Shown one piece after another: positions 24,855 to 34,495 of a DNA stretch of 64,000 bases (positions are counted from its first letter, which is position 1; every line of letters begins with the position of its first letter). Below the pieces are notes generated by a model. That model was not told the origin of the DNA, ran no database searches, and saw only the letters and a program-made list of their open reading frames with translations. Made by a program: the position numbers and the translations under genes. This DNA comes from Bacteroidales bacterium UBA2287 (GTDB lineage: Bacteria > Bacteroidota > Bacteroidia > Bacteroidales > Tenuifilaceae): contig DDWL01000057.1 in the NCBI GenBank assembly GCA_002345675.1, positions 1 through 64,000 of the forward strand, given 5' to 3'.

Positions 24855-25340
24855 TTACACCCGCTTACTATAAATAATTTTATGGTCATCAACATCATAA
24901 AAATCCTTTAAAACGGCATCGCGATTATAGCCTGCCGAATCGTAAAAATGTTGAGTTGGCTCGTACTGTGGCTTTAACGATGTCTCAATGTATAATGCCC
25001 TTCCTCCAAGTTCCTTAACATGCTTTTCAACTTCGGAAAGAAGTCTCTTGCCAATTCCCTTTCCTCGGAAATCGCTATGGGTTGCAATCCAGTATAAATC
25101 CCAGCTACCAATTGTGCAGGGTATTGTTCCGTAGCAGGCATATGCTGCGGTTCGTCCATCGACTTCGACAAAATTGAAAAAGTAACCCGACTCAATACCC
25201 TTCTCAAGGCGCTCCTCAACCAGTTCGACGGCAACATCGATTTCGTGGTTCTGAAAAAAACCCGATGAAACAATAATGTCTCTGACAGTTTCAATGTCGG
25301 AACGTTTTGGCTCTGTCCTAAAAGTTATATTGCCAGTCAT
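24855..25340 (-). CDS. GNAT family N-acetyltransferase
   Basis: 161 aa, cytosolic. The GNAT acetyl-CoA binding motif is visible as DFRGKGIGKRLLSEVEKH (~94-111), preceded by the beta4 strand DLYWIATH and followed by GGRALYIETS and the late HFYDSAGY strand. It would acetylate an amine. It is the last gene of a four-gene minus-strand operon and its ATG overlaps the upstream stop (TAATG). Beta-lysine acetyltransferases (AblB) are also GNATs paired with lysine 2,3-aminomutase, so an amine group of beta-lysine or of a product containing it is a reasonable target; this is inference. Confidence 0.8.
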   Translation of the reverse strand: MTGNITFRTEPKRSDIETVRDIIVSSGFFQNHEIDVAVELVEERLEKGIESGYFFNFVEVDGRTAAYACYGTIPCTIGSWDLYWIATHSDFRGKGIGKRLLSEVEKHVKELGGRALYIETSLKPQYEPTQHFYDSAGYNRDAVLKDFYDVDDHKIIYSKRV

Positions 25341-26329
25341 TATATTTTATGCTTTAGGTTGGGAATATCGTTAACTATTCGTCGAATTGCCTCGTGGTAA
25401 GGAATTCCATCGTTTCCACAAGCTGCATGAAAACCCGAATCGGGCGAAATACATGGGTTCGAATTAATTTCAAGTACAAAGGGATTTCCGTTTGGGTCGA
25501 CACGTAAATCGACGCGAGCATACCCATTTAATCCAAAAGTAATCCAGCAATGACGCACAATTTCTTTAAGCCTTTCGATTAGGGCAGCATCTTCGGGTTT
25601 ATACTCAAAGGTTCGGCGAGTACTTTCGTACTCAAAGGTATCTTCGGTCCACTTCGAGGTGTAGCCCATAACCTTTGGTTTTCCTTCGGGATAGTTAATA
25701 AACTGCATTTCGGCGGGAGTGAGCACAAGTGGCCCATTTTCGGTGGCCATAACCGAAATGTTAAACTCGCGACCATCAACGTACTCCTCAATGAAATACT
25801 CGGCTGGGCTATAGTTTACAAGTTTTTGCTTAAACTCTGTGTCGTTTCCATAAAAAACGTTTTCCTCGTCAATACCAAGCGAACCATCTTCCCAAATAGG
25901 TTTTAAAATATAGCGCGTGCTGGGTTCGAGCAAATGGGAATCCTTTGGCGAAAACCACTTAGCTGTTGGAATGCCAGCCGAAAACATTTTCTCTTTGGTT
26001 AAAACTTTTGAAGTAGTTATAAATGTTGCCTCAAGGTTTCCTCCCGAAAATGGCATTTCCATAGCCGAAAGCAGCGCGGGCGAAAGCACTAAAAGTTTTC
26101 CTTTATTGTTAATGGATTCAACAAGGTTGAACACAAAATCGGGTTTGCGACGCTTGAGTTCCTCCTCAACCAAATCGAGCCTTAGTGAGAAAGTAAGTTC
26201 GGTAAATGAAACACCAAGAATTGTGAGCATTTCGCCAACAACTTTAACCTGATCGAGAACATCGGCTTCGTCGGCTGTAGGATTTTCGGAAAGTTGGTTA
26301 TAAAGAATTACGCAGTTTAGCTTATTCAT
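25340..26329 (-). CDS. ATP-grasp ligase (D-Ala-D-Ala ligase-like) B
   Basis: 329 aa, cytosolic. ATP-grasp landmarks: KPDFVFNLVES, the ATP-binding lysine strand RYILKPIWEDGSLGI, EEYVDGREFNISV, and the metal-binding end GYARVDLRVDPNGNPFVLEINSNPCISPDSGF. This family joins a carboxylate to an amine through an acyl-phosphate. Sequence is too far from cell-wall Ddl to assume D-alanine as substrate. It begins 14 nt after the sister ligase and ends in a 1-nt overlap with the GNAT gene. Confidence 0.8.
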   Translation of the reverse strand: MNKLNCVILYNQLSENPTADEADVLDQVKVVGEMLTILGVSFTELTFSLRLDLVEEELKRRKPDFVFNLVESINNKGKLLVLSPALLSAMEMPFSGGNLEATFITTSKVLTKEKMFSAGIPTAKWFSPKDSHLLEPSTRYILKPIWEDGSLGIDEENVFYGNDTEFKQKLVNYSPAEYFIEEYVDGREFNISVMATENGPLVLTPAEMQFINYPEGKPKVMGYTSKWTEDTFEYESTRRTFEYKPEDAALIERLKEIVRHCWITFGLNGYARVDLRVDPNGNPFVLEINSNPCISPDSGFHAACGNDGIPYHEAIRRIVNDIPNLKHKI

Positions 26330-26343
26330 TTATTTTAAAAGTT

Positions 26344-27357
26344 CTAAGAGTTTATACCCGACAGCACCTTATGGTCTGCCCTTATAGAAACCCGCTCCAG
26401 AGCCGATTCCATAATCATTTTTAATAGTTGCTTATATGTTACGCCCTCTTTACCTGCAAGCATTGGCAAATCGCTGTACTCTGGGTTAATTCCGGCTAGA
26501 GGGTTTACCTCAATAAAATTTGGAATGCCGTTTTCATCCATTTTCAGGTCAACCCTACCTCCGTCGCGGCAGCCTAAAGCTTTCCACGAATTTAATGCAA
26601 CTTCGCTGCAGGCTAAAAGTTCAGCTCCCGTTGCCATACGGTACTCAACAATGCCATTCCAGTTTTCCTTTGTGTGCATCGAGTAGGTTTGCTCTTTTGC
26701 CTTAGGAGTAATAATTATCTCCATTGCGCCAATTGCCTTTGCATTTTCGCCAGTTCCAACAATGCCAACGGTAAACTCCCTGCCTGGCAGAAAAGTTTCG
26801 ACTAAAACTGGTTGCTTAAATGTTATTAAAAGTCTATCGCAAACCTCTATTAACTCGTACTGCGAGTGAACCTTCGAAAGCCCATCAATCCCTTTTCCAG
26901 AGCCTTCGGCAACAGGCTTTGCAAACAAGGGAAACGGTAGCTGAACTTTTTCGGCATCCTCAATTGTTTCAATAAGGGCAAAGTTGGCAGTAGGAATTCC
27001 TGCATCGCGAATAATTCGCTTGGTAAGCCCCTTGTGTAAGGTTAGCGATAGTACAAGTGGATCGGAAAAAACGTAAGGAATATTGTAGGCATCGAGAATT
27101 GCTGGAACCTGCGCTTCGCGACCAATTCCGTACATTCCCTCACATATATTGAAAACAATATCCCACTTTTTACCCTGGTTTAGTGCAGCTAAAAGGGCCT
27201 TTACATTTCCAATTCGTTCAACTTCAAACCCCAATTCTTTAAGGGTTTCTTCAACTGCTGCAATGGTAACCTCCGAATCGAATTCGGCAGTTTCCTCGTG
27301 CGTATAGCCTTCCTTTGTGTAGTCGGTTCGAAGATCGTAAGTAAATCCAACAAGCAT
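26344..27357 (-). CDS. ATP-grasp ligase (D-Ala-D-Ala ligase-like) A
   Basis: 337 aa, cytosolic. Opening MLVGFTYDLR is unusual; then DIVFNICEG (Ddl-like), FAKPVAEGSGKGI (ATP lysine and glycine loop), VETFLPGREFTVGI, and RVDLKMDENGIPNFIEVNPLAG for metal binding. It is a paralogue of the next gene but clearly diverged, so the two probably catalyse different ligations. Second gene of the KamA operon (65-nt gap after kamA, 14 nt before the next). Alternative: a housekeeping Ddl, less likely given two copies and the operon. Confidence 0.8.
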   Translation of the reverse strand: MLVGFTYDLRTDYTKEGYTHEETAEFDSEVTIAAVEETLKELGFEVERIGNVKALLAALNQGKKWDIVFNICEGMYGIGREAQVPAILDAYNIPYVFSDPLVLSLTLHKGLTKRIIRDAGIPTANFALIETIEDAEKVQLPFPLFAKPVAEGSGKGIDGLSKVHSQYELIEVCDRLLITFKQPVLVETFLPGREFTVGIVGTGENAKAIGAMEIIITPKAKEQTYSMHTKENWNGIVEYRMATGAELLACSEVALNSWKALGCRDGGRVDLKMDENGIPNFIEVNPLAGINPEYSDLPMLAGKEGVTYKQLLKMIMESALERVSIRADHKVLSGINS

Positions 27358-27422
27358 GTATAGTTCCTCCTATGAGTTCAAGAATATGGTTCCTGAACAG
27401 TCAACCAGTAATTGTAGTAATA

Positions 27423-28703
27423 TCAATCTATATAATCGGGATATCGAAAAAGTTGATTCTCGTAGTTCTTGAGAATAACCTCGCCGTTTTCTTCGCCCAT
27501 GTAGTACTCGGGAAGAAGAGGAATTTTCCCACCTCCACCCGGGGCATCGATAACATAAGTGGGAATTGCGTACCCTGTTGTAAATCCGCGTAAACCCTTA
27601 ATAATTTCCAAACCCTTGGCAACATGAGTTCTAAAGTGAGCCGAGCCAGGAATAGGGTCGCACTGGTAAAGGTAGTATGGACGAACGCGAATTTTTAGAA
27701 GCCCGTGCACAAGATCCTTCATGGTTTTAACAGTGTCGTTAACGCCCTTAAGCAGTACAGTTTGACTTCCGAGCGGAATACCTGCATCGGCAAGGCGACG
27801 GCACGCTTCGGCAGTTTCGGGAGTTATTTCGTCGGGATGCGCAAAGTGCAAACTTAGGTATAGCGGATGGTACCGTTTAAGAATTGAAACCAAGCTTCGA
27901 GTAATTCGCTGTGGAAGTACCGTTGGCACTTTGGTGCCAATACGTATCATTTCTACATGAGGTATTTGTCGAATTGAAGACAACAGGTACTCAATGTGCG
28001 AATCGGGCATTGTAAGTGGGTCGCCACCAGAAATGAGCACGTCGCGAACCTCGGGGTGGTTTTTAATATAGTCAATTGCGGGCTGCCAAGCCTTAATTCC
28101 CACGTGGCACTTATCTTTTGCCACCATGTGCGAACGGGTACAGTAGCGGCAGTAAGCCGAGCAAAAGCCCGTAGCAAGAAATAGTACCCTATCGGGGTAA
28201 CGGTGAACTAAGTTTGGAACTGGGCTAAAATGCTCTTCGGACAATGGGTCCGAAGCCTCGCCACAACTCATTACTAACTCGTTAAGCGTAGGCACCATTG
28301 TGCGGCGAATTGCTTGAACGGGATTATTTTCGGCAATTAGGCTTAGGTAGTAAGGAGTAATGCGCAACGGCAGGGCATGCTGAGGATTAGCAATGGCACT
28401 AAGTTCTTCGCTTGTTAGGGTAACAAACTTCGAAAGTTGCACGTGCGAGGTAATGCTATTGCGTACCTGCCATTGCCAACTATTCCATTCCTTTTCGGTT
28501 ATTTGAGGAAAGTGTTTTTCCTGAAATGTTTTAGAACGACTGCTTGGTGAAATGCGTTCGTTTCCGGTTCGAACTCCGACCTTATTTAGGCCGAACGACA
28601 CCTCGGAGGTGTTCGTGGAAATCGAAATTATACTTGGGGGTTCATCGTCTTCGGAGAACTCATTGAGAAGGTAGACTAGCTTCTCGTGTTGTTTTTCTTC
28701 CAT
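27423..28703 (-). CDS. kamA: lysine 2,3-aminomutase
   Basis: 426 aa, cytosolic radical SAM/PLP enzyme that turns L-lysine into L-beta-lysine. The cluster Cys residues are 181, 185 and 188 (CSAYCRYC). PLP-binding Lys393 lies in APGGGGK, and Asp349 (YQCD) and Asp386 (VIDAPGG) match the two Asp residues that hold the lysine side chain in the clostridial enzyme; all are offset by 56 from its numbering. Glutamate 2,3-aminomutase lacks these Asp, and EpmB is shorter, so lysine is the likely substrate. The N-terminus has ~56 extra residues. Heads an operon with two ATP-grasp ligases and a GNAT. Confidence 0.88.
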   Translation of the reverse strand: MEEKQHEKLVYLLNEFSEDDEPPSIISISTNTSEVSFGLNKVGVRTGNERISPSSRSKTFQEKHFPQITEKEWNSWQWQVRNSITSHVQLSKFVTLTSEELSAIANPQHALPLRITPYYLSLIAENNPVQAIRRTMVPTLNELVMSCGEASDPLSEEHFSPVPNLVHRYPDRVLFLATGFCSAYCRYCTRSHMVAKDKCHVGIKAWQPAIDYIKNHPEVRDVLISGGDPLTMPDSHIEYLLSSIRQIPHVEMIRIGTKVPTVLPQRITRSLVSILKRYHPLYLSLHFAHPDEITPETAEACRRLADAGIPLGSQTVLLKGVNDTVKTMKDLVHGLLKIRVRPYYLYQCDPIPGSAHFRTHVAKGLEIIKGLRGFTTGYAIPTYVIDAPGGGGKIPLLPEYYMGEENGEVILKNYENQLFRYPDYID

Positions 28704-29208
28704 TCTTAGGCTTTTGTTGTGTTATTTGCCTGTAATTAAATATGTTAACTAATTTATTATTCAACGAATAATGATGCAAATATTAGCATAAAAATGAACC
28801 TATATCATTTTTAAACCAAAAAAATGAAGCTTGCACCCAAAATATTTATTAACCGACTTATTAACAGGTGCTTTGTTAAGCAAATTTCCCCTTTATTTAT
28901 TCAATAAATTGACAAAAAAGCCTTAGGTAAAAGACAACAGCTATTTACCGAAAATTTCACATATTTTTCAAACCAAACATTTGAAGACCTTGATGAAAAA
29001 CAACCTGATTCTTTATCAATAAAAAGATAATTAAAATTGCAGATTGATACGTTCACTGTAAATTAGCCAATATTAAAAAACTCTTCTTCGCATTCGTCAA
29101 CTATATAAGTCAATACAAGTCAATTACAAACATTTACTTTTTTATGTTTCTGCTTATATTGAACCAATAAAAATAACGGATATATAACGACATAAATACT
29201 CAAATAAC
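28704..29208. other. AT-rich divergent intergenic region
   Basis: About 500 bp between kamA (minus) and the Na/Pi transporter (plus) without a supportable gene. A near-match to the -7 box for kamA, AATATTTG on the minus strand, lies at 28777-28784. I see no strong hairpin or conserved leader. Confidence 0.5.
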
Positions 29209-29216
29209 TATTTTTG
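29209..29216 (+). promoter_or_regulatory. -7 box TATTTTTG for Na/Pi transporter
   Basis: TAnnTTTG match 19 nt before the ATG at 29235. An in-frame TTG at 29214 overlaps the box and is therefore not the start. Confidence 0.55.
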
Positions 29217-29234
29217 CAATTTACTGAAAACACT

Positions 29235-30956
29235 ATGAATTACGGAATACTTGATTTTCTAGGCCTAGTTGGATCTTTAGGGCTATTCCTTTTTGGAATG
29301 AAAATGCTGAGCGAATCGCTCCAAAAAGTAGCAGGCGATCGAATGCGAAGCATCCTTTCGGCAATGACTTCGAATAGGTTTAAGGCAATACTAACCGGGG
29401 TGCTTGTAACTGCAATAGTTCAGTCGAGTTCGGCCACCACCGTAATGATAGTAAGTTTTGTAAATGCTGGCCTACTTTCCTTAATGCAATCGGTAGGGGT
29501 TATTATGGGGGCAAATATTGGCACAACGGTTACTGCATGGCTAATATCGCTTTTAGGATTTAAGTTTAACATTAGCATATTAGCCTTACCCTTAATTGGA
29601 ATAGGGTTTCCCCTAATTTTTAGCAAAAGGGATAGTCGCAGGTCGTGGGGTGAACTTATTGTTGGGTTTTCGCTCCTATTTCTAGGCCTCGATTTTTTAA
29701 AGAACTCCGTTCCAAACATTAGTCAAGAACCCGAAATACTCTCTTTTCTTGCAAACTATACTTCACTTGGGTTCTTTTCGCTTATTCTTTTTGTTGGTAT
29801 TGGAACACTTTTAACCGTAGGAATTCAGTCGTCGAGTGCTACAATGGCTCTTACGCTTGTTATGTGTAATAACGGCTGGATAAGTTTTGAACTTGCCGCG
29901 GCCATGGTACTTGGCGAAAATATTGGAACAACAATTACAGCCAATATAGCTGCTGCCGTTGGCAATGTTGCCGCTAAAAGGGCCGCTAGGGTGCACCTTT
30001 TGTTTAACCTAATAGGGGTTACGTGGATGCTTATTGTATTTAAAAGTTATACATCAACCATTGCCGATTTTGTTATAAGTTCAGGGGGAAACTCTCCTTA
30101 TGAAAACCCCTCCAGCGTTCCCATTGCGCTTTCAATTTTCCACTCAACATTCAATGTTCTTAATACATTAATTCTTGTGTGGTTTGCAAAGTATATTGTA
30201 AAAATTGCCGAAAAACTTGTTAAAAGGGTAGATGATGATGAAGTTGACCACAGGCTACAGCATATAAGCATAGGATTACTTTCTACCTCCGAGTTATCGC
30301 TTCTTCAGGCTAAAAAGGAAATTATTTTATACGCCAAGCGTACCTACAGAATGTTCGGTTTTGTTAAAGAATTATTTAAGGAAACCAACGAGAACAACTT
30401 CCAATCTACATTTGACCGTATTGAAAAATACGAAAATATTAGCGATCGGGTAGAGGTTGAAATAGCAACTTACTTAGCACAGGTGTCAACACACGACCTT
30501 AGCGAAGAAAGTTCGAGAAGGCTTCAAGCTATGCTTAAAATAATAAGCGAAATTGAGAGTATTTCGGACAGCAACTACAACCTTTCCCGCATTTTAAGGC
30601 GTAAAAAAGCAGGAAACATATGGTTTAACCAAGATGTTCGCGACAACATTAATCATATACTGGCATTAGTTGAAGAAGCCTTATTGATAATGATTGAAAA
30701 TCTTCAGCAGGGCTACTCAAATATCAACCTAGGACCAGCTTATGAGGCCGAGGAAAAGATAAACCAGTTTCGAAACAAGCTTCGCGATGAGCATATTAAC
30801 AATGTGGAGGCTAGCAAATACAAGTATCAGGCAGGGGTAATATACAACGATTTATTTAGCGAGGCCGAACAGCTTGCCGACTATATAATAAACGTTTCGG
30901 AAAGCATTGCTGAAATTAACAAGCCACTTAACAAGCCTGCTTCAAAAACAGAATAG
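29235..30956 (+). CDS. Na/Pi cotransporter family protein (NptA/YjbB type)
   Basis: 573 aa, inner membrane. Two repeats with the family's QSSSAT motif (TAIVQSSSATTVM and VGIQSSSATMALT), GANIGTTVTAW and GENIGTTITAN, and about nine membrane segments up to ~335. Residues ~345-570 form a PhoU-like cytoplasmic helical domain. Members move phosphate with sodium, often as exporters. The 3' end is only 2 nt from the end of atpG, which converges on it; any terminator must lie within coding DNA. Confidence 0.9.
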   Translation: MNYGILDFLGLVGSLGLFLFGMKMLSESLQKVAGDRMRSILSAMTSNRFKAILTGVLVTAIVQSSSATTVMIVSFVNAGLLSLMQSVGVIMGANIGTTVTAWLISLLGFKFNISILALPLIGIGFPLIFSKRDSRRSWGELIVGFSLLFLGLDFLKNSVPNISQEPEILSFLANYTSLGFFSLILFVGIGTLLTVGIQSSSATMALTLVMCNNGWISFELAAAMVLGENIGTTITANIAAAVGNVAAKRAARVHLLFNLIGVTWMLIVFKSYTSTIADFVISSGGNSPYENPSSVPIALSIFHSTFNVLNTLILVWFAKYIVKIAEKLVKRVDDDEVDHRLQHISIGLLSTSELSLLQAKKEIILYAKRTYRMFGFVKELFKETNENNFQSTFDRIEKYENISDRVEVEIATYLAQVSTHDLSEESSRRLQAMLKIISEIESISDSNYNLSRILRRKKAGNIWFNQDVRDNINHILALVEEALLIMIENLQQGYSNINLGPAYEAEEKINQFRNKLRDEHINNVEASKYKYQAGVIYNDLFSEAEQLADYIINVSESIAEINKPLNKPASKTE

Positions 30957-30958
30957 CC

Positions 30959-31837
30959 TTAGCCCTTTAGGGCTTCGGCTCCCGATACTATTTCTAATAT
31001 TTCTTTAGTAATTGCCGCTTGGCGCGCCTTATTGTACTGTAGGGTGAGGTTTTGAATAATGTCGGTTGCGTTATCGGTTGCTTGGTGCATAGCAGTCATA
31101 CGGGCACCATGTTCGCCAGCAGAACTCTCGAGTATATACCTATGAAGAGTAACTTTTACGGTTTTTGGTATAATAACCTCAGCAATTTGAGACTTTGAGG
31201 GTTCGTAAATAAAATCGGCCGATATTTCGTTGGTCGATTTCTCGATACTTATTGGTAAAAGTTTTTCGATTACAGGCTCCTGTAGCGCAGGGTTTTTAAA
31301 GATATTGTAAACCACGTAAACGGCATCGTATTCTTTGTTTATAAACAAACCACTAAGTAAATCGGCCAGTTGAGCCGATTTACTATAGCTGGGCTTGTCG
31401 ATAATATCGCTGCTAAACATTTTAATATTATACCCTTTACGATTAAAAAAGTCGTTTCCCTTTTTACCTAAACAGTAAATTTCGAGTTCGTTAGTTCCCC
31501 AAAGCTCGGGAAGAAGACGTGGTAAGTCTTCCGATACTTTTTTAAGTATGTTTTGGTTAAAACCGCCACACATACTCGAATTGGATGTAATTACCACCAA
31601 TGCTGCTTTGTGTGGCCTATCAACTTTTCTAAACCACTTTATAAAACTTGTATCGTCTTGGTCTTGGGCAATTTGATTAAGTATGTCGTATGTTTTCTTT
31701 GCGTAGGGCTTATACCTCGCAATAACCTCTTGTGCTTTATGAAATTTCGCAGCCGACACCATTTTCATGGCGCTAGTTATTTTTCGGGTGGCAGCAACCG
31801 ACTGAATTCGGGTTCGAATTTCCTTGAGGTTAGACAT
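30959..31837 (-). CDS. atpG: ATP synthase gamma subunit
   Basis: 292 aa. N-terminal LKEIRTRIQSVAATRKITSAMKMVSAAKF is the gamma signature helix; the C-terminal helix with GARMTAMHQATDNA and NKARQAAITKEILEIVSGA closes the coiled-coil rotor shaft. It turns inside the alpha/beta hexamer. Starts 3 nt after the atpA stop; last gene of the operon. Confidence 0.96.
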   Translation of the reverse strand: MSNLKEIRTRIQSVAATRKITSAMKMVSAAKFHKAQEVIARYKPYAKKTYDILNQIAQDQDDTSFIKWFRKVDRPHKAALVVITSNSSMCGGFNQNILKKVSEDLPRLLPELWGTNELEIYCLGKKGNDFFNRKGYNIKMFSSDIIDKPSYSKSAQLADLLSGLFINKEYDAVYVVYNIFKNPALQEPVIEKLLPISIEKSTNEISADFIYEPSKSQIAEVIIPKTVKVTLHRYILESSAGEHGARMTAMHQATDNATDIIQNLTLQYNKARQAAITKEILEIVSGAEALKG

Positions 31838-31840
31838 GGT

Positions 31841-33424
31841 TTACTTTATAATGTATTTACTAGCAATTTCAGCTGCTATATCCGTTAGGGTTTTTGCTAT
31901 TTCATCGGTATAATCCCCTTTTTCAAGCGATGCTAGTGTTGCAGAGTACCTGTCGCGAAGCGCTTCAAGGAAATCCAGTTCGAATAGCTTGGTTTTGTCA
32001 ACAGGAATCAATCTTAGTAACCCATTTGTACCACAATAAATAATTGCAACCTGCTCGCCAACGGCCATTGGCGAGTACTGATTCTGCTTTAGTATTTCAA
32101 CATTCTTTATTCCTTTGTCGAGCACGCTAAGTGTTGCTGCATCGAGGTCGGAACCAAATTTCGAAAAGGCTTCGAGTTCGCGAAACTGAGCTTGGTCGAG
32201 TTTTAAAGTTCCAGCCACCTTTTTCATCGACTTAATTTGCGCCTTACCCCCTACCCTCGATACCGAAATACCAACGTTAATTGCTGGGCGAACACCGCTG
32301 TGGAAGAGATTTGACTCGAGAAATATTTGACCGTCGGTAATTGATATAACATTAGTGGGAATATATGCCGAAACGTCGCCTGCCTGTGTTTCGATAATTG
32401 GAAGCGCAGTTAACGAACCCCCACCCTTTACCATGTGGGCAATTGATGCGGGCAAATCGTTCATTTGACGGGCAATTTCGTCGGACTTAATAATTTTAGC
32501 GGCACGTTCGAGAAGGCGGCTATGGAGATAGAATACATCGCCAGGATATGCTTCGCGTCCTGGTGGGCGACGAAGAAGAAGCGACACTTCGCGATACGAA
32601 ACGGCTTGCTTCGAAAGGTCGTCGAAAACAACCAAAGCAGCTCTTCCGGTATCGCGGAAAAACTCACCTATTGTCGCTCCGGCAAATGGTGCATAGAACT
32701 GCTGCGCAGCAGGGTCGGCAGCCGTTGCAGAAACAATAGTGGTGTACTGCATTGCGCCATTATCTTCGAGGGTTTTGGCAATACTGGCAACTGTTGACCC
32801 TTTTTGCCCAATGGCAACGTAAATGCAGTATACAGGTTCGCCCCTTTCGAAGTTACCTCGCTGGTTAATTATAGTATCGATTGCAATTGCAGTTTTACCT
32901 GTTTGGCGGTCGCCAATAATAAGTTCTCTTTGGCCACGGCCAATTGGAATCATGGAGTCAATTGCCTTTATTCCTGTTTGGAGCGGTTCGGTAACAGGCT
33001 GACGATAAATAACACCAGGAGCTTTGCGTTCCAAGGGTAATTCGAAAGTTTCGCCAGTAATTGGGCCTTTGCCATCGATAGGTTCACCAAGGGTATTAAT
33101 AACACGACCTAACATGCCTTCGCCCACTTGAATTGAAGCAATGCGCTTAGTTCGCTTAACCCTAAATCCCTCTTTAACCAATTCGGACGATCCAAGTAGA
33201 ACAACCCCAACATTATCCTCTTCGAGGTTAAGCACAATGCCTAAAATTCCCGACTCGAACTCGACCAATTCGTTCGACTGAACCTCGGTAAGTCCAAATA
33301 TACGGGCAATACCATCGCCAACTTGGAGTACAGTTCCAACCTCTTCGAATCCCTCTTTAAGGTTAATACCCTCGAGTTCCCTTTTAAGAAACTGGGATAC
33401 CTCCGATGCTTTTATTTCTGCCAT
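31841..33424 (-). CDS. atpA: ATP synthase alpha subunit
   Basis: 527 aa. P-loop GDRQTGKTAIA (~170), the alpha signature PAINVGISVSRVGG (~365) and the N-terminal crown domain are all present. It is the regulatory nucleotide-binding subunit of F1. The catalytic beta partner is not encoded anywhere in this window. Confidence 0.97.
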   Translation of the reverse strand: MAEIKASEVSQFLKRELEGINLKEGFEEVGTVLQVGDGIARIFGLTEVQSNELVEFESGILGIVLNLEEDNVGVVLLGSSELVKEGFRVKRTKRIASIQVGEGMLGRVINTLGEPIDGKGPITGETFELPLERKAPGVIYRQPVTEPLQTGIKAIDSMIPIGRGQRELIIGDRQTGKTAIAIDTIINQRGNFERGEPVYCIYVAIGQKGSTVASIAKTLEDNGAMQYTTIVSATAADPAAQQFYAPFAGATIGEFFRDTGRAALVVFDDLSKQAVSYREVSLLLRRPPGREAYPGDVFYLHSRLLERAAKIIKSDEIARQMNDLPASIAHMVKGGGSLTALPIIETQAGDVSAYIPTNVISITDGQIFLESNLFHSGVRPAINVGISVSRVGGKAQIKSMKKVAGTLKLDQAQFRELEAFSKFGSDLDAATLSVLDKGIKNVEILKQNQYSPMAVGEQVAIIYCGTNGLLRLIPVDKTKLFELDFLEALRDRYSATLASLEKGDYTDEIAKTLTDIAAEIASKYIIK

Positions 33425-33439
33425 ATCAATCTATTTCTT

Positions 33440-33976
33440 TCAATGTCCGAGTAATAACTTTTCCACTCTTTTTAAATCGCCTTTTATGCTTTTATCAACC
33501 TGTTTGTTGTCGATTGTAAAAACAAAGCCTCCTATTAAACTTGGCTCAACCTTAAAGTTTAGTTCAAGGCTTTTATCGTACTGACCTGCAATAAAACTTT
33601 CGATGGTTTTTTTTAGGTCTTCGGATGGTTCGTGAGCACATGCAACCTCGGCCAAAACAATTCCATTTTTATGCCTATAGTATTTCATATACATTAAAAG
33701 GGAATTCTTAAGGCTTTGTATTCGCTGCATTTTAATAAGCAACTGCACAAATCGACTGAGTAAAGGGGTGAATTCTTTAGCAAAATGTACTAATACCTGC
33801 TGTTTTTTATCGATGGGAATTGTGTTGTTGGCAAGAATCGATTTTACTTCAGGGTTGCCGTCAATAATGCTAATTAACCTTAACGCTTCGCTATAAACAT
33901 TAGATGCGCAGTTATTATCAATTGCCCAATTGAGCAGGGCGTTAGCATATCGAGCAGAAACTCTTCCGGAATCCAT
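33440..33976 (-). CDS. atpH: ATP synthase delta subunit
   Basis: 178 aa. SARYANALLNWAIDN opens the six-helix delta domain, and the C-terminal part shows VEPSLIGGFVFTIDNKQVDKSIKGDLKRV, the OSCP/delta signature. It links F1 to the b-subunit stalk. 3 nt after atpF and 15 nt before atpA. Confidence 0.95.
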   Translation of the reverse strand: MDSGRVSARYANALLNWAIDNNCASNVYSEALRLISIIDGNPEVKSILANNTIPIDKKQQVLVHFAKEFTPLLSRFVQLLIKMQRIQSLKNSLLMYMKYYRHKNGIVLAEVACAHEPSEDLKKTIESFIAGQYDKSLELNFKVEPSLIGGFVFTIDNKQVDKSIKGDLKRVEKLLLGH

Positions 33977-33979
33977 AAA

Positions 33980-34477
33980 CTAATTTTTTGTGGTCATTTC
34001 GTTAATTATACACCGAATTTGCTCCTCGTAACCTTGCTTGTTGCTAAGTTCCTTTCGCAGTATAATTTCAGCCATTTGTATTGCTAATGTTGAGGCATAG
34101 GCCTTAAGTTCGGTTTGCGCCACCTCCTTTTCGTGAATAATGGTTAGCCTTGCTTGCTCGAGAAACTTTTTAGCGTCAACTTGTGCCTTGTCGGTAGCCT
34201 CTTTAACCATACGCTCCCTAAAGACCTTTGCTTCGAGCATAATAGCGTCGCGTTCTTGGCGAGCAAGATTGGCCATTTCGGCATTTTGTTCGTGAAGTTT
34301 AACCATTTCGTTGCGTGCACTATTGGCTTCGCGAAGCGATTTTGCTATTTGCTCTTCGCGATGCTTAAGGCCTTGTAAAATGGGTTTCCATGCAAATTTC
34401 TTTAGAAGCCAAATAACGATTCCAAACGAAATTAACATCCAAACAAGAAGGCCGTAATCGGGAGTTATGAGTCCCAT
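33980..34477 (-). CDS. atpF: ATP synthase b subunit
   Basis: 165 aa. One N-terminal membrane helix (~5-26, YGLLVWMLISFGIVIWLLKKF) followed by a long charged amphipathic helix rich in Glu, Lys and Ala (~30-160) that dimerises as the peripheral stalk. Single b gene; no separate b' seen. Confidence 0.95.
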   Translation of the reverse strand: MGLITPDYGLLVWMLISFGIVIWLLKKFAWKPILQGLKHREEQIAKSLREANSARNEMVKLHEQNAEMANLARQERDAIMLEAKVFRERMVKEATDKAQVDAKKFLEQARLTIIHEKEVAQTELKAYASTLAIQMAEIILRKELSNKQGYEEQIRCIINEMTTKN

Positions 34478-34495
34478 GGCAAGTTAAGTTTAGAA

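Noticed and set aside
27423..28703. KamA homologue as glutamate 2,3-aminomutase or EpmB
   Set aside because: Both lysine-binding Asp residues are kept, and the length is well above EpmB.
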